Of a DNA stretch of 64,000 bases, positions 35,636 to 45,863 are shown in pieces (the first letter of the stretch is position 1; every line of letters starts with the position of its first letter). This stretch comes from Ramazzottius varieornatus (lineage: Eukaryota; Tardigrada; Eutardigrada; Parachela; Ramazzottiidae). The stretch covers positions 4,144,448 through 4,208,447 of the forward strand of contig BDGG01000002.1 in NCBI GenBank assembly GCA_001949185.1. Reading direction: 5' to 3'. The notes under the pieces were generated by a model. It saw only the letters and a program-made list of their open reading frames with translations, did not search any database and was not told the DNA's origin. A program made the translations under genes and the position numbers.

Positions 35636-36343
35636 AAATTTTATTCTTTATAAATTATCTAAATTGATTAGGTGTTGTAATAGTCCTCCTCACGAGAGGC
35701 CGTAAAACTCCGTTGATTGTGTTGATCTCGAAAGTGGATTACCGAAGTTTCGCTTTCAAGATAAGCTACTCAAGGGCTGCTTATCTTGAAAGCGAAAACG
35801 GATTATTCTCTGCACACTTGACTCAAAATTTCAAATTTTCATTTCTCAGCTGATCTCTGTCTGCACAGTGCTTGACGTTGCGAGATACCGTTTCACGTAT
35901 GGGCTTTTTGATACCTATTAGTGTCGGGGAAATCGGCAGACAGAGACTAGCCAGAGAGAAAACCATGAATTTCAGCCTAGTCAGGAGGCAAAGTTTGCCT
36001 ACAAACCTACCCCGCAAAACTCGCGCATTTCCGCTCCCATATCCGAGACTTTCGAAAAACGCAGTTTTGCGTCACTCACGAATAATTTCCGTTGATCAAG
36101 CAAACTCAACTTTTAATCAACCGTTTGCGACATAAACAGCTCGTCGTGAGGACTAATGCTGTCGCAGAAGTTCTTGGTCTGTCCGGGACCTGTTGGTTGG
36201 TCGGCTTTTCCCAGTGGCGTTGGCGCTACATTCCCTTTCTTTGCATTGTCTAGGGCCCACAATCTGTTGATCTGATGGTGTCGGAGATCTTCTGCGCTAA
36301 GTTTTCTCTGCAGAAAGCAAAGGGTTTATTATGTTCTATGTCG
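35636..36343. other. SLC28 downstream spacer
   Basis: Contains a short perfect hairpin (35747-35799); otherwise no gene seen. Its right part may be the 3' flank of the LINE. Confidence 0.5.
35747..35799. repeat. 20-bp-arm hairpin
   Basis: GTTTCGCTTTCAAGATAAGC and its near-perfect complement flank a 12-nt loop, with GGATTA on both outer sides. It could be a tiny MITE remnant or a transcript-end hairpin; the stop of SLC28 is 110 nt upstream. Confidence 0.7.
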
Positions 36344-39227
36344 CTATTTCCTCCTTACCACGGGGATTATACCTGTCGTGACATCCCGATGGTCAAAGTG
36401 TCCCGACAGACCGATAGAAGAGATCTGAGCTCCTTCCTCAGATCCTTCCCATCGGGGACCCTTGCAGGATTCTGGCTTCTTGTTGTAACTCGAGAAATCT
36501 GCTGCTGTGTGGTGCTTGGTCCGCTGAGCAGGAGGTGTCCCTCGGGGAACCCGTCGGTCCAGATCTTGAATGCGCTGATCAGCACTGCCTTCGCTCTGCT
36601 CATCCATAAGTTGTCCCACTGAACTTCGGCCAAGTGTTGCCGGTATTGGTTGAAGTCGCTGTCGTGTTGGCCTTTCGGGATCTTGCTTAGTCGGATGCTT
36701 TCCAGGAAGTCTTTTTGAACTCGCTCCAGTTGTTTCTGATGATTCTGGTTTGTAGGATTCCACACTGAACATGCATACTCAGTAATGGGGCGGACCAAGC
36801 TCTTGTATAACAATTGCCTGGCCGCACCGAGCCGTGGTGGGAAGTATGCGGATAGCGTGGAGTCTTTTCCGACACTTTGCAGTCACTGCGTCAACCTGCG
36901 CTGTCCAGTTCAAGTTTCTGTCTAGCACCACACCCAAACACGTAGACTGGCTTTCAGCAAGAATATTGATACCACTGATAGAGCAGCTACCTTGAGGCAC
37001 AGGAACACTTCCGCTTCTCTTGAATGACAGTCTTAGGTGTTGCGACTTATCCGAATTCAGGCTCAGCCCGGCGATGATGTAATTATCTCCCAGCTGGTCT
37101 AGACATTCTTGGAACGCTTGACAATCTTCGGTCTTGTCGATCACACGGTGGGCCACCAAGTCGTCGGCATACTGGAAGAGTTCGCACTTGACAAATTCAG
37201 AGTTTGTTCACCGCCACAATGAAAACAGCGGACCCAGAACGGAACCTTGCGGAACGCCTGACCGACCCTCGCTGTAGTCACTGTAGTAGCCTCCAACTGT
37301 CACTCTTTGTGTTCTGCCTCGCAGGTAATCAGACAGAAACTGCAACAGGTCGCCGGTGATGCCGTGGTCTTGAAGGCTTCTTACCAGTACTTCGTGGGGG
37401 ACTCGATCGAATGCCTTGGTGCAGTCTAGGAATACTTCGTCCACTAAGTTCTTCTCTGACAAGGCTTGCGACCACTGGTGTACCATATGGAGCAGCTGTG
37501 TCTATTGATCTGTTTGCTATAAAACCAAACTGCCTCGCGGTCAATAGACTATTCTTTTCCAGAAAGCTCAAAATTTGAACAGCTAAAACTTTCTCGAAAA
37601 CTTTAGACAGGAGGCAAAAGAGAAATGGGTCTCCAAGTGGCACCGCCTTTCTTTGGAACTGGCACAACATCGGCGCTTTTCCAAGAGGTGGGATACTGCT
37701 TCTTGCTGAGGATCAGGTTGAATAGTCGGGTGAGTGGATAGACGAGAGCCGAGCCAGCTGCCTTCATGAGAGGATTCGTCAGGAACGACGAGCCTGCTGC
37801 TTTCTTTCCACGCATCATCTTTAGTACACTCCACACTTCCGGTCCAGACACGTTTGAGTTTGGAAACCACTGCTTGCATCTTGTAACAGTGGATGGAATT
37901 TCGTTGATTGGCTGGCGATGCTCATCACACTGGCCGTAATCTTTCAGGAAAACGTCGGCTATGTGTCCAGCTTTATCCCTCGGATGGACCAGATACTTCT
38001 CTTTGCTGCCAGATACAGGAATGGGAGGAAGACTCTCAGACTTTGACGATTGCTTGACATGTCTCCAAAGTACGTTCGGACATCATCTTGACAGTGTGGC
38101 GATGTTTCGGAGTTGTTTTGTCTTTGCTGCTTTCAAGAGCCTCTTGGTTTCTCTCGCACAGTCTACCCAACCTCTGAAGTCTTTTGGAACTTGAGTCCTG
38201 TTCCACTTACGAAAAGCCGCGTCACGTCTCTTAAGGCTGTCAAGAACCCGTGGGGAGAGCTTTTCGATCCAACTTTCTTCAGAGCAAAATGGTTCTGCGC
38301 AATGTCCACCAACCTAGCCTCAAAAGTGACAGTTGCCACATCTGAATTACACTGGCAATCGAAGAACCTCTTCCAATCACAACTAGCTACGTCTTTGCGG
38401 AAATCTTGCTGGTTCCCAGACTCAAATGCACACATTAGTTTCGGTGGAGATGGGAAGCCCACTGTCCACAACCTCACGGAACACTGTAGTCCACAATGAT
38501 CATTGGGAAAGGTCAGCTTGGGAAGTATACTGACTTGACGGGCCAGGCTCAGCTGTGTTACGAAGAGGAGGTCCAAGCACGAAAAAGATTATTTACGCTG
38601 TTTGGTTATCCCCCGCACTTTCTGGAACAGACCGAACTCTTTCGTGATGGAGACTAGCTCCCTTGTACGGGGTTTCTTGGCTGACATGTCTTCCCAGTCG
38701 ATGTCTGCACAGTTGAAGTCACCTACCAGGATCAGGTTCCTTTGAAGATGGGGTGGAATTTTCGCAAGGGAAACACGACGCTTTCCGAACACTTTCATGT
38801 CATAACCTGGAGCATACAGGACACCGACCAGTGCGATCATCGACATCCTCACAACTTTCACCCACATCAGCTCGAGTCCTTCCACTCCATAATCGGCAGC
38901 TCTCAGCGTGTGAAGATCTTTCTTGGCTATGATTGCAAGTCCACCGCCGGATTCCTTGCGACATCCAGCCCGATCTTTCCTGTAGACATTGTACTTCTGT
39001 AAATCAGCAATCAGCCCATCCGTCACCGTGTCGTCTGCCATTGTCTCAACAAATGCCGCGATGTCGACTTTGCCTCTCTCCGTGCAGGCTTTCACTTCTT
39101 CCGTCTTCGACTTTATCCCGTTGAGATTCGCGTAACGGAGTATCAGCCGTTTCCCCAATTTCCCATCGGCCATCGCTAGGTTGTTCGCCATCTCTGTAAG
39201 CAGTGAGAGAAGAGCAGCCACAGGCAA
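36344..39227 (-). mobile_element. Decayed non-LTR retrotransposon (LINE; CR1/Jockey-like)
   Basis: Minus-strand order is an APE-type endonuclease, then reverse transcriptase. The endonuclease occupies 39227-38589 (YANLNGIKSK, VDIAAFVET, GVLYAPGYD, ILVGDFNCADIDWED) and continues in a second frame at 38576-38163 (LDLLFVTQ, then NDHCGL in place of the usual SDH). The reverse transcriptase spans about 37879-36770, with DCTKAFDRVPHEVLVRSL, SGVPQGSVLGP, an intact YADD at about 37165, and LNSDKSQHLRLSF. A C-terminal LYKSLVRPITEYACSVWNP block ends near 36367. At least three frame breaks make it non-autonomous. The clade was judged from motifs only. Confidence 0.85.
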
Positions 39228-40042
39228 ACGCTAACAAATAAACAGTGGTACGGTTGATTGGAGCTACTTACGAGATGGTGTAGCTCCGGCTAGCTCGATT
39301 GCCTTCCATAGTTCGCCACACCAGACAGATCCTCGGAAATAGATGGCTTCTACCCCTAAGGACTCTGTCTGGATACTCTGGGGCCACCCAGAAGGGAAAT
39401 TGACGTCCAGATGGAATGGACTTCAAACAAAGGAAATTCAAAATCGCGCCGCGATCATGGTCAGGACAGGCGTAGTCCCTACTCTCCTTGTTGAAGGTTT
39501 TGCAGGATCTTCCAACCATAGAAGCTTACACTTACGGACAGTGTCCGTCGGTTACGGGTTACACTGGTATCATGTACGATTGTACGTCGGGACTTGGGGT
39601 TGTACTGTACTTATGTACTGTATACTGTATAGTGTATAGCAGTGTAAGACTTGGTTGATAAGCAGTAACCCTCTTGATCTGTTGTCCAAGCAGGTCCAAC
39701 CGTCCAAGTGAGCGATTGAGCATTTCTAATTTGCTATCAACGATTGCGAAGTGAGAATCAGTATACAGATTGCGAGCCAAAGCGCACTAGCACAATTCGA
39801 TACGCACATCGTGACATCATAGGAGCAAGTTCGTCTCGTAGGCGCTATGTCAAAAGAGTCGCACAATGTTTACGTATGATGTCACGATGTTCCTGTGCGT
39901 ATCGAATTGTGCTAGTGCGCTTTCGCTCGAAATCTCTCTAGTGCGATAAAATTCCGGAAGCCGGATTTCCGGATCCTGGGACGGGGGTTAATTTCCTTTT
40001 CCTTTAGTGTAATTGATCACCCAGGTTTTAGGACAGAGCACC
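39228..40042. other. Spacer between LINE and POLR2M
   Basis: Includes possible LINE 5' sequence, a TGTACTGTA-type simple repeat near 39600-39640 and a palindromic MITE immediately upstream of POLR2M. A minus-strand open frame (39519-39268) is not recognised. Confidence 0.5.
39779..39923. repeat. Palindromic MITE, 145 bp
   Basis: Both ends read AAAGCGCACTAGCACAATTC, continuing GATACGCAC, in inverted orientation; the inner arms ATCGTGACATCAT also match. The right arm has a 6-nt insertion. The centre is unpaired. It ends about 120 bp before the POLR2M start codon. Confidence 0.88.
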
Positions 40043-41453
40043 ATGAACGGCTCCAAGAAGCCCGATCCCTTCCAGCAACTGAGCAGTTCCCTCGCTAGCC
40101 TCAACTCGTCAAGTCCGAATCAGCTGCAACACAGCCGGAATGTCGCTCGATCTCCTGCTGCTTCCCGCATTCCTAACATGCCTGACGCAGAGCTCAAGAA
40201 GTTTGTCGAATCAACGGAGAAGATGTTTGCAGACAGGTAAGGTACTGAACATTAGTGCTAAGCTCTGGGCTGGTAGTCGAATGCCCGAACGATAGAAGAT
40301 AGCAGACTTCGTTGTTTACTTTATCGTGTCTCGACGCTGAACCGTCGCAGATAGCTTAAGCTTATTCTACAGGAGCTTGTTGAATGCATTACCAGATTCC
40401 GGTCAAAAACTGCGGGACAACTTGGAGAAAGCTCGGGAGGAACTCCGTAAGCGCGAGTCAACTCCTGCCTTCGCTTCAGCTGACATCAACGAAGAAACAA
40501 CCATAGAGTCATTACCACCCAAGAAAGTCTCACCCAGACTCGAGGAACATGTCGAAACATCTCTGGTAGAGTCCATGCAGTCGATGAAGGTGGCTACTGA
40601 TGGCGGACATATGAATGAGGAAGTCAATGAGGCTCCCGAACCTTCTGATCGGTCTGACCAGGAACACACTCGTTCTTCCCGTTCGCCCAACACAACCACG
40701 AATTATATGGACAAGAAGAGCGTCTTTAGGGATCTCTTACAGCGCATTCCTGACACGACCAAATCCCTTTCTACGCTGTAAGTATTTGATTTTGCTGAGA
40801 AGTGTACAAGACTGATAAATCCACGAATCTCTTGCTGGTCTGATGATAGGCAGCTTCGCGATACTTGGCGCTCAGAGTCTCCGTCAGCTGCATCTCCTCC
40901 GAAAGAGGGACCCAAAGCAGCGAAAGTGCTGACGATCGAGGAAGGGTGTGAGTTGGCGAAACAACATGAACTGGCCCGGAAGGTACATATTTTTCGACGG
41001 GTGTAATTGTTTAGATAGCGCTGAGTGTTGCTGCTGTACGGCAGTAAATGACAGCAGACATCGTCTTCGACGGATGAATGCGTTACCTCTGCGAAGTCCT
41101 CAGCAGCGAATTTCACACATTGTTGTTTCTTACAGGAAGCCCAAGAAAGGCATGCTCAGTACGTACTGACGAATTTTGCGCCGAAAAGCAGCACTGCGTC
41201 TCAACCGAGCGATTCCTTCAGCCGCGCTTACGACTTTTATAAGTAGGAACGAACTTCATCACGCACTCTCGACTACCCAGGATATCCTTAGATACATCTA
41301 TCTGTATCGTACGGTTCACGTTCAAAATTAAGACCAAGCTTTTTCATTTGTAGTCATCGCGAGCCCGATGAAGATTACCTTACCGAGTCGGAAGAGGCGG
41401 ATGCGGAGGAAGATATAGATGAGGAGAGCGAACCGGATGAAAAAGAAGAATGA
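40043..41453 (+). CDS. POLR2M: Gdown1, RNA polymerase II subunit M (GRINL1A family), 5 exons
   Basis: Pol II-associated factor; in vertebrates it competes with TFIIF and enforces Mediator dependence. Exons: 40043-40236, 40373-40777, 40850-40982, 41136-41242, 41354-41453; 312 residues (human 368). Similarity is confined to short blocks in the right order: a leading helix ending ALPDSGQKLRDNLEKAREEL (human LPDKGKKI), a long disordered acidic Ser/Pro/Glu-rich middle, then VLTIEEGCELAKQHE (human LLSIEESLALQKQQ), and a strongly acidic C-terminal tail starting PDEDYLTESEEADAEED. The start is the ATG at 40043, in a good context (ACCATGA). Called from this block pattern and should be confirmed by profile search. 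Confidence 0.78.
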
Positions 41454-42194
41454 GAAGAGTTCTGACAATAAAGGAAGTTGCGGTACTTGGAAATTGTTTT
41501 ACAGCGTTTTATGGAAGGCTTTCGCGGATAAACGGTACCTTTCAGTTAGAACGTTCGCTTTTCTTATGAAAGTTGAGACGTGGGAGCCAGCTTTTCGGCA
41601 GCTGGAACGCACCCTAAACCAAAGTTCGACCACCGTTTAACCCATGCGCGATATGGTTAGCTTCTTGGGAATACTCCGAGCCTGTCGCTTTGATTCTTTG
41701 GAGGACTTTGTGAGGTTAATCAGAGTTATAGACGCGTTGTGGTGCGAGTAAATTATCATGCCTGTGGACAAAGTGTTATTCGATGCCCATCAATGATTAC
41801 CCAGACTTCCCAGTACTTCTTGGTTTCCCAAGCGTAGTCAGCCTGCCATTATTATGCACTATCTCGCTCGAGCTCGGAGTCATATCCTGTGGGCGAGCTC
41901 TCAGCATCACTATAGAACGCAAGACACCTTCGAGAAACCCCACACGTTATTCCGATGATGGTCCTTAAAAAGACGTATTGAGCAAATTTAGGAGATGAAC
42001 AGCAAAACGTGAAAATCATAAAGCGCTACAAAACATCAATTCTTTGCAAATTCACATTACGACCTCTCATTTTGAAATTCTGAAAAACGAGCATTAAGCT
42101 CATACAGATCAAGCAGTAAAACTACAAAACTAATCCCGTTTGATATAATAATCTTGTAAAATATAAAAACGTCAAAACAAAGGTTTGGGTATTT
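41454..42194. other. 3' spacer between convergent POLR2M and GT4 gene
   Basis: About 740 bp, increasingly AT-rich toward the right; no exon or repeat recognised. Confidence 0.5.
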
Positions 42195-43879
42195 CTAGGC
42201 CGCCTGTTGCTTGATGGCCGAGTTTATCGCCGACATCGGTAGAGCACCTCCGTCCGCCGCCGAAAGGATCTGTTCGATCAATGTACTGGTCTTTGTCGAG
42301 TCCTCCAACTTCTTAGCATGCAGCATCTTCTCGTAAAGCTGAATGTAGTTCTTGGCCATGTTAGGTACCGAGAAGCGGTCATCGAACGTCTTGCGAACCA
42401 ACCTACGATCCATGGCAGCAGCACGAGGCACCGCGGCTACGGCTTCTTCGATACTCTCCACTAAGATGCCACTGCAGAAGCAAATAACGAAAATTCAGCT
42501 CACCCAATAAACATCAGGTCCATTACTCAAGTCATCGTTGAAACCCTCCAAGGTAAAACAGACTCGTAGCAAGAGCGACGCAAAGCACCGGTGTAATAAC
42601 AGCCACGGCGCGCGAGTTGAACAAAGTAGAGTGCGAACCGCCAACTCGCGCACCCCAATAGTTGGTAAAACGATGTCGTGCGCGACTTCATGGACTAAAG
42701 TAATTAACATTTGGAATTCCGTACCTGATGCCATCGTCGATGACTTCACGAACCGAACCATGAGGATAGGCGATGACAGGAGTACCACAAGACATGGCTT
42801 CGATCATGACGATACCGAAAGGTTCAGGCCAGTCGATCGGGAAGGCGAGAGCGATTGCGTTGCCCAAGAAATCGGACTTTTGTTCCTGGTTAATCTCGCC
42901 AATGAACTCGACCAGTGGGTTCCCGTCGATCATGGGCTTAATCTCCCTGTCGTAGTACTCTTGATCGGCCTTGTCCACCTTTGCAGCAATCCTCAGCTTG
43001 ATGCCAGCCTTCTGGGCGATTTCGATTGCGCGATCGGGTCGCTTTTCTGTAATTAGAAAATTTACTCAACCGGCAATCGGCAATCAAGATGAGTTCAAAG
43101 TCATCTTACCTGGAGAGATTCGGCCCAGAAAAGCCAAGTAGCCACCGTTGAAAGGAGTCAAGCTGAATCTGAGTGGAGGAATGCCGTGGTAGACGGTAGC
43201 GTAGAAGTTGGCGATACCTAGCAGGGGAATCCGCTGGTTGTCTGAGATGGAAACGATCTTCATGTCCTTGTATTCCGCGTACACTAACGGCAGGTCTTCA
43301 ATGTCACATCGTCCGTGGATGGTTGTAATACACTTGGAAGCCAAATGGCGGAACAGGCCGAAAGACAGGAAATCCGTGTGGAAGTGGATGATGTCGAACT
43401 GGAAGAACAAAGGATAACGAAATTAGGTACTTCCGGGTACGGTAGTACAGAACACGAACCGAGCTGACACCATACCAACGTAACCATTCTACACAAAGGA
43501 TTTCGCGTTTCAATTGATTACTTGATCAAAGAAGCTCTTTCATTTTAACGGGAACGGGATAACTGCGAAGCCACTACTTCCGGCTTCACGTCTTTACCTG
43601 GTCTTCCATCTGCAGGACCTTCTCGAACATGAGCATGCTGTAGATGCATTCGATCTTGATAGCAGGATTGAGCCGGATAGCGGTCTTGACGCATGGTATC
43701 AATCGCGCTTCCGTAATGGAATCTCCGCTCGCGAACAACGTCACTTGGTGGCCTTCTTTGACCAGCTCTTCCGTCAGGTAGCTCACAATCCGCTCAGTTC
43801 CTCCGTACAGTTGTGGAGGACAGCTTTCGAACAAGGGTGCAACTTGAGCAATGCGTAGTGATCGAATGCCGGGCTTCAT
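42195..43879 (-). CDS. Bacterial-type GT4 glycosyltransferase with three introns (horizontal transfer candidate)
   Basis: GT-B fold sugar transferase; donor and acceptor unknown. Exons, 5' to 3': 43879-43598, 43398-43110, 43046-42725, 42471-42195; 389 residues, the size of bacterial relatives. The N terminus reads RIAQVAPLFESCPPQLYGGT, then VTLFASGDS, FDIIHFHTDFLSF, TTIHGR, VSISDNQR, YHGIP, GGYLAFLGRISPEKRPDRAI, ADQEYYDREI and WPEPFGIVMIEAMSCGTPVI, which holds the E-x7-E of retaining GT4 enzymes. This string of motifs is what I know from a proteobacterial/actinobacterial GT4 group ('glycosyltransferase family 4', YGGTER type) and not from animal glycosyltransferases. No signal peptide or membrane segment, so probably cytosolic. 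The C-terminal 30 residues are unlike the bacterial proteins. Introns are 199, 63 and 253 nt, all GT-AG and animal-like, which argues against contamination. Confidence 0.9.
42606..42655. repeat. Inverted repeat in GT4 intron 3
   Basis: GGCGCGCGAGTTG and CAACTCGCGCACC face each other around a 20-odd-nt loop. GC-rich like the dispersed hairpin family but with a different core. Confidence 0.6.
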
Positions 43880-45863
43880 CGTAGGAAAGGCTTTCTCGGA
43901 GCGAATAAATCATGAAGGAACAAGGATGCAACAATGGAAAAGTAACGAATCTCGAGCAAGATCGGTCAAAAACAAAGTGCTCTTACTTCGACCGAAGTAC
44001 GCATATCACACACAAAAGCTCCTCAATAAAACCGGAATGCACTGTCAGCTCGTAATCACAAGGACGTAACAAGTGGACTGCAGTCTAAGTATCACACACC
44101 CACGTCACAGGACCTCCATTTCTGAAAGGAAGAAGTTTGGAAGTTGGCCTTGATCGCGAAATCATGGACTAAATTTCCTTACTGAGAAGTTGTAGTGTCT
44201 ACAGGCACCTTAAGCACGGATTACCATAACTGATTTAACCGTAACAGCAGGTTGGACTTTCGCGATTGGTCCAGCGAGAGATCCGGTTTACCTCGCGGTT
44301 TGCACTCCATAGAAAAGTGAAGGCCGGCTTCTGGAAAATCGTACTTACCATCGGGGATTCCCCTCGTCCGAACTCAGAAGAAGCCACGTCCTCGCTGCGT
44401 GATCGATAGTCTGTCTCTAATCGTTCATTTGGTTTCTGTGTGCATACGGTCTTTTCACGCTCAGTCCTGACTTACTTATCATTATTGGTGTCTACCCGCG
44501 TGACATTTCCTATGAAACATGCCTTACAAAAACCATGCGGCAGTTACGTAATGGGTGGCGGATCGAGCTACCGGGTGGGTACTTCCTCACCGGCCAAATT
44601 CGACCCCATTTTTGTGCGCGACAACACTGAACTTTCCGAGAGTGCAGCGAATCAGGCGGCCCGTACAAGGTATCTCTCTGCTTGGTTTCTATTGGTAGGG
44701 TAACTCCAATGGTTGGTAGGTGGTAATAGAAAGAAATGTGTGTAAGGTAGCCTGGGCGGACCAAGACTTGCGCGATCAGGCACCTCGGCATGCACCGATC
44801 ATGAGCTCGTTGCATGGCCATGCACGCTCGGGTGGCCGATGAAATGCGGGTGAAGGACAACAGAACCATTAAGCATTTGACGATCGGATCGATCGACGGC
44901 GCCAACTGTCTTTTTGTGCATCTCGAATTCGCCACGATGGATGCCTCGCTCTCTTAGCATCGATGCTCGAAAAGATCATCCATCATCGAGCAGGGAACAG
45001 ACTTGACAGCCCGATTACAGACTCGGCCTTGTGGTTCCGAAGCTCAGAAAGGCCGTCTGCAAAGGTTCCAAAGATCATTGCCGTCTGCAAAGGCTTCGAG
45101 GTTCTTCCGAAGACAAACGTTCCAATTAGCCCAGTCTCATGCCCACAAGTTCTTTGTTTAATTTAGACTGCAAAATCCTGGTTTTTAGCAGGGGCCCCAC
45201 GAAATACTGAAAGACAATAAATAAACCTCTTGATATCATGTTGAAGAAGCTTTCGGAAAATGCAACGTCAGATTAACTTCGATAAATTCTTGATTGATGC
45301 GGAAGATCACATATACGAGATTCTGTATGTATACTGTATTACTGTATATTATTGTTTCGATGACTAGAACTCGTGAAGTTCAAAGTCGAAGCAGAAGGGA
45401 CCCCAGCTGTTGATCAGCCCTCCGGTCCAGTTTATGCGTTACGACAGCTAGTCGCGACGCTCCAAGGCTTCTACGGACACAGTCATCGACTAGCCGTGAA
45501 ATGGGGAACTCCCTCGGAGGCGGAAGTGATCGATCTCAATTTTTATCACATCCTCAGCGCGTTTTCGTCCTTGTGGCGGCTCACGAAGACGATGTTTTGT
45601 TCAAACATTACGCTCGAATGTCGTTGGCTTTCCGGTTAAAAGACAGGAGCAGCGTGCACTTCGGCCAGAAATTTCAAAAAACCCAATAACATTGTATTGC
45701 CATGAAACGGAGTACTCTGACGAAGGCGAAATTCGGAAACCGGGAGTGAATACTGTAATACAGCTAAAAGACGACAAGAAAAGAAACGAAATGCATAAAC
45801 TTCCGGCTTCCCCAGTAAGTAGGAGTGTCTTTTTCTACGTGTCCCTTGTAATTTTCACGATTC
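43880..45863. other. Region between GT4 and DHCR24 with unrecognised open frames
   Basis: Holds the GT4 upstream region and the DHCR24 3' side. Plus-strand open stretches at about 44511-44672 (MGGGSSYRVGTSSPAKFDP), 44820-44957 and 45373-45639 are bordered by splice-like signals, but their protein pieces match nothing I know and their phases cannot be joined with confidence. A small unknown gene or a decayed one is possible. Confidence 0.35.

Noticed and set aside
42195-43879. Bacterial contamination as source of the GT4 gene
   Set aside because: Three in-phase GT-AG introns and flanking animal genes on both sides make a contaminating contig piece unlikely.
43880-45863. A defined gene between GT4 and DHCR24
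   Set aside because: Several exon-like pieces exist, but phases do not join and no family is recognisable; left as an unresolved region.
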